A stretch of DNA of 13,487 nucleotides from Desulfuromusa sp. (GCA_029934755.1 JAOZLQ010000012.1:1-13487); one strand, 5' to 3'. Positions 1 to 7,859 are shown, numbered from the stretch's first letter. Numbers and translations: made by a program. Notes: a model not told the origin generated them from the sequence alone.

Positions 1-48
1 ATTAGCGGCAAAGATAAACGCTTCAATAAGCTGCCGTAAATTACCCAT
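1..48 (-). CDS. scpB: ScpB, segregation and condensation protein B (N-terminal fragment, runs off window)
   Basis: Only the first 16 codons are in the window, reading MGNLRQLIEAFIFAAN on the minus strand. The pattern of an amphipathic start followed by L-x-x-L-I-E-A-F-I-F-A-A matches the opening helix of ScpB, where it usually reads like ILEALLFVAG. The ATG lies inside the end of scpA: the stop TAA of scpA and the ATG share an 8-nt overlap (41-48), so translation is probably coupled. ScpB is the winged-helix dimer that binds the ScpA kleisin in the SMC condensin complex. Identification rests mainly on position directly after scpA plus this short match; the rest of the gene is outside the window. 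Confidence 0.8.
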   Translation of the reverse strand, partial: MGNLRQLIEAFIFAAN

Positions 49-805
49 AACCTAGTAGTTCCTTTTGAGTGGAGATTTTAGCAATTTGGTCATGGGAAAC
101 TGCCAACTCCAGCCAAATTTCACTAAATTCATCCATCTGTTCAATAATCACAATATGCATCTTTACTAATTCCAGAGTTGCAATAAAGGTAACAATCAAC
201 TCGCTCCGCGAAGATTTTTTGGCAAAAACATCGCTAAAAGAAAGTCGTTTTATATTCAATAACATTTCTGTAATACTATCAATATAGTCGGCAACTGAAA
301 GAGATTCTCGTATAACCTCGTGAAAGATTTCTGGGGGTTTATCCTTTAATAGCTGGAAAAAGGCATCTGCCAACTGATAAAGGCCTATAACGACCTCTTT
401 TTCATCTTTTCCATCATCAATAAAATCGGTGAGCTGATATTGGCTGGTGAAGATATCTCTTTCTAACTGCGGTAATTCCTGAAACAACGCTGCCGCATCT
501 TTATAACGTTGATATTCTAATAATCTTTTCACCAGTTCTGCACGCGGATCCTCATCCTCTTCGCTAATTTCATCACTAACAGGCAATAGCAATCTTGACT
601 TAATATGTACAAGTGATGCTGCCATAAGCAGAAATTCGCCCGCGATATCTAGATCGAGGTGTTGCATCTGTTCAATAATTGTCAAATATTGATCAGTAAT
701 CTCAACAATCCGGATATCATAGATATCCATTTCATGACTTTTAATCAAATGGAGCAAAAGATCGAGAGGTCCGGAAAAATTTTCTAAGCTGATTTGAATT
801 GCCAT
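41..805 (-). CDS. scpA: ScpA, kleisin subunit of the SMC-ScpAB condensin
   Basis: A 254-residue protein, the usual ScpA length. Residues 7-20 (LENFSGPLDLLLHL) followed by I-K-S-H-E-M-D-I-Y-D-I form the family's N-terminal kleisin signature, which binds the SMC neck. A highly acidic linker (about residues 77-90) follows. The C-terminal part (about 175-254) carries the predicted winged-helix segment that contacts the SMC head. ScpA bridges the SMC heads and recruits ScpB, acting on the nucleoid in chromosome compaction and segregation. The ATG start gives the standard N-terminus; no strong Shine-Dalgarno sequence precedes it. It lies 34 nt after the M50 protease gene and overlaps scpB by 8 nt, so it is probably a late gene of the same transcript. 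Confidence 0.95.
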   Translation of the reverse strand: MAIQISLENFSGPLDLLLHLIKSHEMDIYDIRIVEITDQYLTIIEQMQHLDLDIAGEFLLMAASLVHIKSRLLLPVSDEISEEDEDPRAELVKRLLEYQRYKDAAALFQELPQLERDIFTSQYQLTDFIDDGKDEKEVVIGLYQLADAFFQLLKDKPPEIFHEVIRESLSVADYIDSITEMLLNIKRLSFSDVFAKKSSRSELIVTFIATLELVKMHIVIIEQMDEFSEIWLELAVSHDQIAKISTQKELLGYG

Positions 806-839
806 TAATTATCAGGCTCACAAAAGGTCATGAAATGGC

Positions 840-1526
840 TCAGCGCCCAAATAAGAAGCGGATGGCCTGCTCAACCAGCCGGGTTTCATCACCAGCCATA
901 AAAACAACTAAAGTATTAATAATTGGTCCAAGTACAAGCGACCACACATCTGTGAAAAAAACCAAAAACAGAATCAGAACAAAACCAAAAGGCTCCAATT
1001 TACTAATTAATGCGGCTTGACGCTCAGGGAGAATACCAGTCAAAATCCGACCACCATCCAATGGTGGTAGTGGAATAAGGTTAAACACCCCCAAAAGAAC
1101 ATTAATATAAAGGCTGAACCCTGCCATCATTTTAACCGGAGTTACAAATTGAACATAGGCCTGTGAATCCCCGAATGAACTCTGATCAAGCATGCCTAAA
1201 CCCCGTAACAACAGAGCAGACAATATAGCTAACAATAAATTTGTTGTCGGACCCGCCAAAGCAACCCAGATCATATCACGACGAGGTCTACGAAAGTTCC
1301 CTGGATTCACCGGGACAGGGCGCGCCCAGCCGAAACCAAAAATAAAGATAGCGATGGTACCAATGGGATCAAGATGCTTAAATGGGTTCATAGTTAAACG
1401 ACCCAATAAGCGAGCAGTCGGATCACCAAACCGTTCTGCAATATAACCATGCGCCACTTCGTGTAAAATAATTGCTAACAAAGCGGGGACCAGCATAATC
1501 GCAATTTTAGAGATAATTGTTTCCAT
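840..1526 (-). CDS. Site-2 protease family protein (peptidase M50, membrane zinc metalloprotease)
   Basis: A 228-residue polytopic membrane protein. The zinc-binding H-E-x-x-H motif is at H22-E23-V-A-H26 inside the first hydrophobic helix. A-G-P-T-T-N at 91-96 begins the next membrane segment. The third zinc ligand is D157 in N-L-I-P-L-P-P-L-D-G-G-R (149-160), the second M50 signature. Two further hydrophobic stretches follow, near 137-155 and 178-206. There is no PDZ domain, so this is the short YwhC/Rip-like type rather than RseP. M50 enzymes cut transmembrane helices of anti-sigma factors or other membrane proteins; the substrate here cannot be read from the sequence. It lies between the tRNA nucleotidyltransferase fusion gene and scpA, a placement I recall from Geobacter relatives, and it may have its own promoter. 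Confidence 0.92.
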   Translation of the reverse strand: METIISKIAIMLVPALLAIILHEVAHGYIAERFGDPTARLLGRLTMNPFKHLDPIGTIAIFIFGFGWARPVPVNPGNFRRPRRDMIWVALAGPTTNLLLAILSALLLRGLGMLDQSSFGDSQAYVQFVTPVKMMAGFSLYINVLLGVFNLIPLPPLDGGRILTGILPERQAALISKLEPFGFVLILFLVFFTDVWSLVLGPIINTLVVFMAGDETRLVEQAIRFLFGR

Positions 1527-1610
1527 CTATTTCAAAACCCTAGGATAAAAACTATGTACATTGAGTGCAATAAATGCGAAATCAGCAATTTAAAAACTTA
1601 ATCAGGGGGC

Positions 1611-1639
1611 ACTTTAATCGACATGACTATTTTGGTCAA
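1611..1639 (-). promoter_or_regulatory. Candidate sigma-70 promoter upstream of the M50 protease gene
   Basis: On the minus strand TTGACC (1634-1639, 5/6 to the -35 consensus) is followed after exactly 17 nt by TAAAGT (1611-1616, 4/6 to the -10). The -35 box overlaps the stop codon of the upstream fusion gene. It lies in the largest gap (109 nt) of this minus-strand block and would leave a leader of roughly 75-80 nt before the protease ATG. In AT-rich DNA such matches arise by chance, so this is only a candidate. Confidence 0.3.
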
Positions 1640-4302
1640 CAAGAGGAAGAAGCGTTGGAATTAGAAAAATGCTTTTTGACTAAAAGAATTTCCTCTTCAC
1701 GGGTATCTATTTCCAAGTTTAGCCGGGCTTTCAGTAAAAAATCAAAGATATCCTGAAAATATTTTCCAGGTGGAAAACCGAGGGCAATCAGATCTTTACC
1801 GTTCAGGATTACTTTCTCTCTGCGCAGATCGGTCATATACAGTGAAATCCATTTGCGCAGATTTTCACTATCACTACGAGCCATTAAATAAAGAATCACT
1901 TCTACCGACAAGCCATTGAACCATAAATATATTTCGCTGTTTTTCGGATCAATCTGCTTGTTTCGACGCTGCTTGATCAACTTGAGCAACTGCTTAGCTT
2001 TTGGCAATTGTTCAAGTAGCAACACGCGATCTTTTAGCGGCACCCCAAGCCAGTCACCAACTCTGCTAACACCTTTCTCTGATAAATTATCAAAGAGGCA
2101 AAACAGATATAACATCCAACGTCGATAGCTTTCACCAGTATAGAGCAAATCAAACCAACTACTGGCCCGTTCGGCAGCAACAAATAAATTAGCTGATTGC
2201 TCTCCAAAGTGCAATTTTGGATCAATAAACTTTAACAAATCAAACTGATCAAGACGATTGAGGGCTGCGACAACCCGTGGTTCATCTAAAATTTGCTCTA
2301 GTTCATGCAAAATCCGCACACCGGCTATTTTTTTAACCGACCGCAACTGCACTGCACTACGCATTAATCGTTCAGTTTGCCGGCCTATATCAAAACCTAA
2401 ACGCTGCTCAAAACGAACGGCACGAAATAAACGGGTAGGATCCTCAATAAAGCTCAGGTTATGAAGAGCCCGGATTGATTTATCTTTCAGATCACGTTGA
2501 CCTCCAAAAAAATCGAGCATTTGCCCAAAATGATTTTGGTTTAATGATATTGTCAACGTGTTGATGGTAAAATCACGACGATAAAGATCATGGCGAATTG
2601 ATGCATACTCCACCCGTGGCAACGCAGCGGGACGATCATAATACTCGAGCCGAGCCGAAGCGATATCAACTTTGAACCCATCTGGGAATACAATAACTGC
2701 TGTGCCAAATTTTTCATGGGTCCTGACCCGGCACTGTGTTGTTTTGGCAAACGCTTCAGCAAATTCGATTCCGTCCCCTTCAACAACAATATCGATATCC
2801 AAATTTGGTTGACGCAGTAATAAATCGCGGACAAATCCACCAACCAGATAAATCTGCAGTCCAAGTTGATCCGCAACCGTCCCCAATTGATGCAACAGAA
2901 GTCTAACCGATTCAGGCAGTTGCGTATCTATCTGCCGCTGCAGGTTTTTTCGTTTCAGCTGTAATCCACTCCGTTCTGGAATACCCTGAGATTCATCAGC
3001 AAATAACTGTCGATCCCCCAGCATATAACGGAGTAAATCTGTCCGGGTCACAACACCAACCAGAATCCCAGCATCGACAACCGGCACACAACGTTGATTG
3101 TGTTCAATAATCCCCTGTTGTAATTCGGCCAAAGACCCAGATGATGACACCGTTTGAAAATCTGTATTCATCATCTCACTAACTATCATTTTCAATAATT
3201 TGTGGTGTGCCGCTTTTTCAACCACCTGCCGAGTGATGATCCCAACAACCAGCTGCTGATCATTCAAGATCGGGACAGCGTTAAAATTAAAACGTGTCAT
3301 CAATTCACGAGCATCTTCGACAGTTGAATCAACTGATAGGGTTTTAACCGGTGCCGACATAAGATAACTCGCTTCACAACGAGAACGGATATGTTTATGC
3401 AGATTTTTTTCAATCCGATTAAGCAATTGCGCTAACGGCAAATCGCGCACTGTGGCTGAAGCCGCAAAGGCATGTCCACCACCGCCAAATTCCTGAAAAA
3501 ACTCACCAATATGCATTTCAGACAAGCGAGAACGACCAACCATAAAAATACGATCTTCCATACGCACCGCAACAATCAAAACGTTGAGATTTTCAATCTC
3601 CTGAAGTTTATGCACCAGACTCGAGATATCACCGACATAATAATTAATTGATGCTGAAGCGATGGCAACTTCAACGCCGTTGACAATTATTTTTTGGCAA
3701 GCTTTCAATAATTCATTAAGCAGATCAACCTGTTCAGACGTCATTTCCCGAACCAGAAAATCTGCAACAGTATTCAGATTTGCACCATGTTGTAACAAAA
3801 ACGCAGCCGCCTGAAAGTCTTTTGGAGTGGTTCCGGAGAAAAGCAGGTGACCAGTGTCCTCATATAAACCGAGCATCATCATGGTTGCCTCATCCGGCGT
3901 TGGCACAATCTCCCGCTCAATAAACAGTTGCGTCATGATAGTCGTTGTTGCACCGACTTCCTGAATGAATTCAACCTGTCCCTGGATTGTATGTTCATCA
4001 ACCGGATGGTGATCGTAAATATGAATTACCAGATCAGGATTCTTAATAATATCTGCAAATTTACCGATTCTGGAAGAGTTACGGACATCAACCAAAATCA
4101 ATCGGGTCACTTCATGCAGATCAATATCGCGAATACGCTTAACATCATAAGCATAGAGGGTGCTGTACAGCAAAAAATCACGCAGCCCACGCTCTTGGCC
4201 ACCGGGAAATACGAGAACCGCATCAGGATAGAGCCGTTTAGCCGCAATCATGGCACCAAGGCCATCAAAATCAGCATTTACGTGAGTTGCGATAACATCC
4301 AT
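1636..4302 (-). CDS. DHH phosphoesterase - CBS - CBS - tRNA nucleotidyltransferase/poly(A) polymerase fusion
   Basis: An 888-residue multidomain protein. Residues 1-300 are a DHH-family phosphoesterase with motif I N-A-D11-F-D13, motif II D72, motif III D97-H98-H99, motif IV D149-T-G, and a DHHA1-type G-G-G-G-H at 273-277. All metal-binding motifs are present, so the domain looks active. Two CBS domains span about 313-370 and 374-430. Residues about 470-888 are a class II nucleotidyltransferase: L-V-G-G-F-V-R-D (486-493), catalytic D502-I-D504, R-R-D-F-T-I-N (575-581) and E620-D-P-T-R624, the EDxxR nucleotide-selecting motif. The family adds C and/or A to tRNA 3' ends or makes poly(A). Geobacter is reported to split CC-adding, A-adding and poly(A) functions among separate enzymes, so the exact product cannot be assigned. 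It starts 9 nt after pyrD. Confidence 0.93.
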   Translation of the reverse strand: MDVIATHVNADFDGLGAMIAAKRLYPDAVLVFPGGQERGLRDFLLYSTLYAYDVKRIRDIDLHEVTRLILVDVRNSSRIGKFADIIKNPDLVIHIYDHHPVDEHTIQGQVEFIQEVGATTTIMTQLFIEREIVPTPDEATMMMLGLYEDTGHLLFSGTTPKDFQAAAFLLQHGANLNTVADFLVREMTSEQVDLLNELLKACQKIIVNGVEVAIASASINYYVGDISSLVHKLQEIENLNVLIVAVRMEDRIFMVGRSRLSEMHIGEFFQEFGGGGHAFAASATVRDLPLAQLLNRIEKNLHKHIRSRCEASYLMSAPVKTLSVDSTVEDARELMTRFNFNAVPILNDQQLVVGIITRQVVEKAAHHKLLKMIVSEMMNTDFQTVSSSGSLAELQQGIIEHNQRCVPVVDAGILVGVVTRTDLLRYMLGDRQLFADESQGIPERSGLQLKRKNLQRQIDTQLPESVRLLLHQLGTVADQLGLQIYLVGGFVRDLLLRQPNLDIDIVVEGDGIEFAEAFAKTTQCRVRTHEKFGTAVIVFPDGFKVDIASARLEYYDRPAALPRVEYASIRHDLYRRDFTINTLTISLNQNHFGQMLDFFGGQRDLKDKSIRALHNLSFIEDPTRLFRAVRFEQRLGFDIGRQTERLMRSAVQLRSVKKIAGVRILHELEQILDEPRVVAALNRLDQFDLLKFIDPKLHFGEQSANLFVAAERASSWFDLLYTGESYRRWMLYLFCLFDNLSEKGVSRVGDWLGVPLKDRVLLLEQLPKAKQLLKLIKQRRNKQIDPKNSEIYLWFNGLSVEVILYLMARSDSENLRKWISLYMTDLRREKVILNGKDLIALGFPPGKYFQDIFDFLLKARLNLEIDTREEEILLVKKHFSNSNASSSC

Positions 4303-4311
4303 AGTAAAAGG

Positions 4312-5250
4312 CTAGAGCTCCAGACTTCCAATCAAATCGTTGATATCAGCAATCCCCTCTTCCTGGCAGAAATCTTCCAGACCCGCAATAATGGTTGCCA
4401 TAGCATTCGGATCAACAAAATTAGCTGTCCCAACTTGAACGGCTTTGGCTCCGACAATCAAAAATTCAAGTGCGTCCATAGCTCGGGAAATTCCACCAAT
4501 ACCTATGACTGGAACTTGAACTGCCTGAACCACCTGATGCACCAGCCGCACTGCAATCGGTCGAATTGCCGGGCCAGATAATCCACCAATGGTATTTGCC
4601 AAACGCGGTCTACGAGTTTTAACGTCAACAGCCATTCCAGTCAGGGTATTGATCAGACTTAAAGCATCCGCACCGGCATCTTCGGTCGCCCTGGCAGTTA
4701 TCTGGATATCAGTTACATTGGGGGTCAACTTAACAATTAACGGTTTAGTCGTCCGTTTACGGACTAAAGAGACTGCAGCAAAGGCTGCTTTGGGATCGGT
4801 ACCAAAGATAATCCCACCATGTTTAACATTGGGACAGGAAATATTCATTTCCAGAGCAGCAACCCCCGGGACATCATTTAAACGAGCTGCGACCTCACCA
4901 TATTCCTCCTGCGTGTTGCCAAAAAAATTAACGATAACCGGTGTATCGAATTGTTCAAGATAAACTATTTTATCCTTGATAAATGCATCCACCCCAACAT
5001 TCTGCAAACCGATAGCGTTGAGCATACCACTGACTGTTTCACAAATACGTGGTGTATTGTTTCCAGCTTTGGGATTGAGAGACGTCCCTTTCGTAACAAC
5101 AGCCCCAAGTTGGTTCAAATTAATATAAGGAGCATATTCTTCACCATAGCCAAAAGTTCCAGATGCTGGCATAACTGGATTCTTCAATTTAATCCCAGCT
5201 ATTTCTACGGCCATTTTCGGCTGCAATATTTTTTCGGTAGGCTTGATCAT
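4312..5250 (-). CDS. pyrD: Dihydroorotate dehydrogenase B (NAD+), catalytic subunit
   Basis: A 312-residue FMN barrel enzyme that oxidises dihydroorotate to orotate, the fourth step of UMP synthesis. N-P-V-M-P-A-S-G-T-F-G-Y-G (24-36) and K54-G-T-S are FMN-binding motifs. N-I-S-C-P-N-V places Cys at 139; cysteine here is the catalytic base of class 1 enzymes, whereas class 2 uses serine. Phosphate-binding glycine segments lie near 249-254 (G-I-G-G-I) and in V-Q-V-G-T-A-N-F. Class 1B is supported by the adjacent pyrK. The start ATG overlaps the pyrK stop (ATGA), and an AGGAGG site encoded by the last pyrK codons sits 6 nt upstream, so the two subunits should be made by coupled translation. The length is normal and no key residue is missing. 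Confidence 0.97.
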   Translation of the reverse strand: MIKPTEKILQPKMAVEIAGIKLKNPVMPASGTFGYGEEYAPYINLNQLGAVVTKGTSLNPKAGNNTPRICETVSGMLNAIGLQNVGVDAFIKDKIVYLEQFDTPVIVNFFGNTQEEYGEVAARLNDVPGVAALEMNISCPNVKHGGIIFGTDPKAAFAAVSLVRKRTTKPLIVKLTPNVTDIQITARATEDAGADALSLINTLTGMAVDVKTRRPRLANTIGGLSGPAIRPIAVRLVHQVVQAVQVPVIGIGGISRAMDALEFLIVGAKAVQVGTANFVDPNAMATIIAGLEDFCQEEGIADINDLIGSLEL

Positions 5251-6101
5251 TTGCAGCCTCCTGCTACGACTGTTGATACTTCAGAATTACCCCAATCAAG
5301 ATCCTCAGCCGCAAAAACAGGACCACTAGTACAGGTACAAAGGTAACGAGGCTCCACTTCTGTATGTCCAGCGCCCTTGACAACACAACCGAGACAAGCA
5401 CCGACACCACAAGCCATTAAAGCTTCAAGAGAAACTTGTAGAGGGATGCCACGCTCAAAACAAATTTTCTGTACCGCTTTTATCATTGGCATCGGCCCAC
5501 AGGCAAAAACCGTCGATTTTGGATATTTATCAAGTTTTCGCTCCAGCACCTGTGTAACCAGTCCTTCATCCCCTAAGCTACCATCTTCGGTTGAGACATA
5601 AGTTTCAACACCCAGCCGCTCAAATTCAGTTACGGTAATAATATCATCTCGTGTGCGTCCCCCCATCAACAATCGCACCTTGGATGTTGCCACCATTCTT
5701 TCTGCTAACATGTAGAGTGGCACCAACCCAATACCTCCGCCAACCAGAATTTTTTCTTCTTCTGCCACCCCCAAATCAAACCCATTTCCTAAAGGCCCTA
5801 ACAACTCGACCGGATCACCCTGATGCAATCTCTGCATGATTTCAGTTCCACTACCCACAACTTTATAAATCAGCTCAATAAATTCTTTCGGTGGCATACT
5901 GTCACAATCAGCTGGCATAAATCCCACTCGGAAGATTCCAAAAGGTCGCCGTAACAACGGAGGCAATGATCGTTGGACACGGAACATGACAAATTGGCCA
6001 GGCTTGGCCAATTTATTGTAGCCGGGGGCTAAAATCTGCATGCGAAAATAGCCTGGCGATATTTCCTGATTTGAGAGAACAACCGTCTTAAGGTTTTTCA
6101 T
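5247..6101 (-). CDS. pyrK: Dihydroorotate dehydrogenase B, electron transfer subunit (FAD, 2Fe-2S)
   Basis: A 284-residue ferredoxin-reductase-type protein that passes electrons from the PyrD FMN through 2Fe-2S and FAD to NAD+. The FAD domain is N-terminal, with R-R-P-F-G-I (51-56) and G-P-L-G-N-G-F (102-108). The NAD domain carries G-G-G-I-G (121-125) and C-G-P-M (201-204). The iron-sulfur cysteines are C231, C236 and C239 (C-x4-C-x2-C), with the fourth in L-C255-T-C257-T-S-G-P-V-F. By alignment with the usual C-x-x-G-P-V-F ending, C257 is the ligand and C255 is an extra cysteine. AGGAG lies 8 nt before the ATG. It is 26 nt downstream of rimI and overlaps pyrD by 4 nt. Identity is secure. 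Confidence 0.96.
   Translation of the reverse strand: MKNLKTVVLSNQEISPGYFRMQILAPGYNKLAKPGQFVMFRVQRSLPPLLRRPFGIFRVGFMPADCDSMPPKEFIELIYKVVGSGTEIMQRLHQGDPVELLGPLGNGFDLGVAEEEKILVGGGIGLVPLYMLAERMVATSKVRLLMGGRTRDDIITVTEFERLGVETYVSTEDGSLGDEGLVTQVLERKLDKYPKSTVFACGPMPMIKAVQKICFERGIPLQVSLEALMACGVGACLGCVVKGAGHTEVEPRYLCTCTSGPVFAAEDLDWGNSEVSTVVAGGCK
5257..5262 (-). promoter_or_regulatory. Ribosome binding site of pyrD, inside pyrK
   Basis: A perfect AGGAGG on the minus strand lies within the final codons of pyrK, 6 nt before the pyrD ATG. Together with the ATGA overlap it fixes the pyrD start and indicates translational coupling of the two dehydrogenase subunits. Confidence 0.85.
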
Positions 6102-6127
6102 TAGGTCTGCTCCTGATATTTATTTTT

Positions 6128-6580
6128 TTAAAACATCTTAACCATCACAAGTGCGTCTTCTCCGTCCCGATAATATGCATGACGGGTTCCACTCAGTTTA
6201 AATCCATAACGTTGATAAAGTGATATAGCAGCCAGATTTCCAGACCGCACTTCAAGCCAGACAGAAGACAGCTCTAATGATGAATAACGCTTAAAAGCCT
6301 CCTCCAGCAACTGTGCAGCAATCCCACTACGCCGGAACTTGGGAGATGTCGCCAAATTCAGAATTTGCATTTCACCAATAATTAGCCAATAGCAAATATA
6401 ACCAGCAATTTCACCATCAACCTCATAAACAAGCACCGACGCAACAGAGTTTTCCAATTCCTGCACAAACTGATGGAATGTCCAGGGATGGGAGTAGCAG
6501 TCCTGTTCAATTAATAACAGGACATCCAAATCTGACCGTGATGCTAATCTTATATGGTAATTTTCTATATCCATTCCCAT
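6128..6580 (-). CDS. rimI: Ribosomal protein S18 alanine N-acetyltransferase (GNAT family)
   Basis: A 150-residue GNAT acetyltransferase. H-P-W (31-33) is the substrate-side motif typical of RimI. The acetyl-CoA binding loop is R-R-S-G-I-A (83-88). L-E110-V-R-x-x-N-x-x-A-x-x-L-Y122-x-x-x-G-F is the RimI signature; E110 and Y122 have the same 12-residue separation as the proposed catalytic Glu103/Tyr115 pair of Salmonella RimI. The protein ends E-D-A-L-V-M, also typical. RimI acetylates the N-terminal alanine of ribosomal protein S18. It is the first gene of the minus-strand block, facing purM. Two methionines (residues 1 and 3) are possible starts and neither has a strong ribosome site. No clear promoter was recognised for it. 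Confidence 0.9.
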   Translation of the reverse strand: MGMDIENYHIRLASRSDLDVLLLIEQDCYSHPWTFHQFVQELENSVASVLVYEVDGEIAGYICYWLIIGEMQILNLATSPKFRRSGIAAQLLEEAFKRYSSLELSSVWLEVRSGNLAAISLYQRYGFKLSGTRHAYYRDGEDALVMVKMF

Positions 6581-6724
6581 TACTCAGACAATCCGATTTT
6601 ATGCTAGTATTTATAATTGCCATATCGTAAAAATATTCTGTTAAAATTAACATATTTCCGTAACTCGATACAGTGAAAGATAGATCCCAGGATACAATAA
6701 AACCTTAAATTGAAACTATTTATC

Positions 6725-6754
6725 CAACATTGACAACCCACGTTATGAATGTTG
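6725..6754. promoter_or_regulatory. Imperfect 30-bp palindrome over the purM promoter, candidate operator
   Basis: The arms CAACATTGACAAC (6725-6737) and GTTATGAATGTTG (6742-6754) are inverted repeats matching at 11 of 13 positions around a 4-nt centre (CCAC). The left arm contains the entire -35 hexamer and the right arm runs to the first bases of the -10. A dimeric repressor bound here would block RNA polymerase. It does not resemble the E. coli PurR box or the B. subtilis PurBox, so the regulator is unknown. The repeat is seen directly; operator function is inferred. Confidence 0.5.
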
Positions 6755-6758
6755 TAAT
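6730..6758 (+). promoter_or_regulatory. Sigma-70 promoter of the purM-purN operon
   Basis: A perfect -35 TTGACA (6730-6735) is followed after 17 nt by the -10 TGTAAT (6753-6758, 5/6). A TG at 6750-6751 forms an extended -10. Transcription would start near 6765, leaving a leader of about two dozen bases that ends in the AAGGAG site. This is the best promoter match in the window. Confidence 0.75.
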
Positions 6759-6776
6759 GCCGACCATTTTGCGGTC

Positions 6777-6782
6777 AAGGAG
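6777..6782 (+). promoter_or_regulatory. Ribosome binding site deciding the TTG start of purM
   Basis: AAGGAG lies 6 nt before the TTG at 6789. No ATG or GTG occurs in frame between this site and the conserved protein start, so it fixes purM initiation at an unusual TTG codon. Confidence 0.8.
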
Positions 6783-6788
6783 TCTAAA

Positions 6789-7832
6789 TTGAACGGCCAT
6801 AAACCTATTACGTATAAAGATGCTGGGGTCGATATAGATGCTGGTAATCACTTTGTCAACTTGATTAAACCATTAGTCAAACAGACTTCCCGCCCAGAAG
6901 TTCTCACCGATATCGGTGGGTTTGGCGGCCTTTTTTCACTCAACAGCAGTAAATATAAGCGCCCCACACTGGTTGCTGCAACAGATGGTGTTGGAACTAA
7001 ATTGAAACTCGCCTTCATGTTGGATAAACATGACACTGTCGGAATTGACCTGGTTGCCATGTGCGTCAATGATATTATCGTCCAGGGGGCAGAACCGTTA
7101 TTTTTCCTCGATTATCTGGCCACAGCAAAATTATCCCCAGAACAAGCAGTCGAAGTTGTTAAAGGGATTACCGAAGGGTGCATACAAGCAAACTGTGCAC
7201 TTCTGGGAGGCGAAACGGCTGAAATGCCGGGGATGTATACCGGTGGTGAATATGATTTGGCAGGTTTTTCTGTCGGCGTGGTTGATAATGAAAAAATCAT
7301 TGATGGTTCCACCATTACAAATGGGGACATCATCATAGGTATTGCCTCCAGTGGACTGCACTCCAACGGCTTCTCACTCGCGCGAAAAGTCTTTCTGGAA
7401 ACACTGAAGCTGGAGTTAAATTCACAACCCAATGACTTGGACAAGCCCCTCGGAGAAGAGCTACTCACCCCAACCCGGATTTACGTTAAAAGTATTCTCA
7501 ACCTGATACGCGATTTTGAGCTTAAAGGAATTGCCCATATTACCGGTGGTGGTCTATTAGAAAACATACCCCGCATTCTGCCACAGCACTGCAAGGCTAT
7601 CATTAAACGGGATAGCTGGGAGAAACCGGTGATTTTTGAAATGCTCCGCCAAGGTGGCCATATTCCTGAAGATGAGATGTATCGAACATTTAATTACGGC
7701 ATTGGTATGGTTCTGGTTGTATCACCAAATAATGCTGAAGATGTCATCGGACGCTTGGTTGGACTTGGAGAGCGTGCCTATTTAATTGGTGAAATCGCTC
7801 AGGCGGATACTTCTTCAGTAGAACTCATCTAA
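6789..7832 (+). CDS. purM: Phosphoribosylformylglycinamidine cyclo-ligase (AIR synthetase)
   Basis: A 347-residue enzyme, normal for the family, that closes the imidazole ring: FGAM plus ATP gives AIR, the fifth step of IMP synthesis in the cytosol. Visible signatures are D-G-V-G-T-K-L-K (66-73), a dimer/ATP motif; L-G-G-E-T-A-E-M-P-G-M-Y (139-150); G-I-A-S-S-G-L-H-S-N-G-F-S-L (184-197); the later H-I-T-G-G-G-L-x-E-N-I-P-R; and F-N-Y-G-I-G-M near the C-terminus. The start is TTG, chosen because AAGGAG sits 6 nt upstream and the N-terminus then reads in the usual way (I-T-Y-K-D-A-G-V-D-I). It is the first gene of the plus-strand block with its own promoter; purN follows 27 nt later. Confidence 0.97.
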   Translation: MNGHKPITYKDAGVDIDAGNHFVNLIKPLVKQTSRPEVLTDIGGFGGLFSLNSSKYKRPTLVAATDGVGTKLKLAFMLDKHDTVGIDLVAMCVNDIIVQGAEPLFFLDYLATAKLSPEQAVEVVKGITEGCIQANCALLGGETAEMPGMYTGGEYDLAGFSVGVVDNEKIIDGSTITNGDIIIGIASSGLHSNGFSLARKVFLETLKLELNSQPNDLDKPLGEELLTPTRIYVKSILNLIRDFELKGIAHITGGGLLENIPRILPQHCKAIIKRDSWEKPVIFEMLRQGGHIPEDEMYRTFNYGIGMVLVVSPNNAEDVIGRLVGLGERAYLIGEIAQADTSSVELI

Positions 7833-7859
7833 ACAAACACGAACAGTTAGCAGGTAAAA

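Larger units (their letters stand above)
6581..6788. other. Divergent intergenic regulatory region between rimI and purM
   Basis: This 208-nt gap separates divergent genes and is the longest non-coding stretch in the window. The right half holds the purM promoter and overlapping palindrome described separately. The left half (6600-6660) is very AT-rich and contains TATAAT-like strings on both strands, but I could not pair any with a convincing -35 box for rimI. A small palindrome (TGTTAA-AA-TTAACA, 6639-6652) lies here. No small ORF with a ribosome site was seen. Confidence 0.7.

Noticed and set aside
806..839. Absence of trpS between the M50 protease gene and scpA
   Set aside because: I recall trpS in this position in Geobacter, but that is memory without a comparison here. 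A missing neighbour is weak evidence, so it is not raised as a finding.
3928..4581. Plus-strand open frame of 217 codons
   Set aside because: It is antisense to the 5' end of the DHH/CBS/nucleotidyltransferase gene and the 3' end of pyrD, both of which show clear conserved domains. No ribosome site or recognisable motif is present.
6639..6652. Small palindrome TGTTAA-AA-TTAACA in the rimI-purM gap
   Set aside because: It is short, lies in very AT-rich DNA and is not attached to a promoter I can recognise. It could be an operator for rimI but is well within chance expectation.
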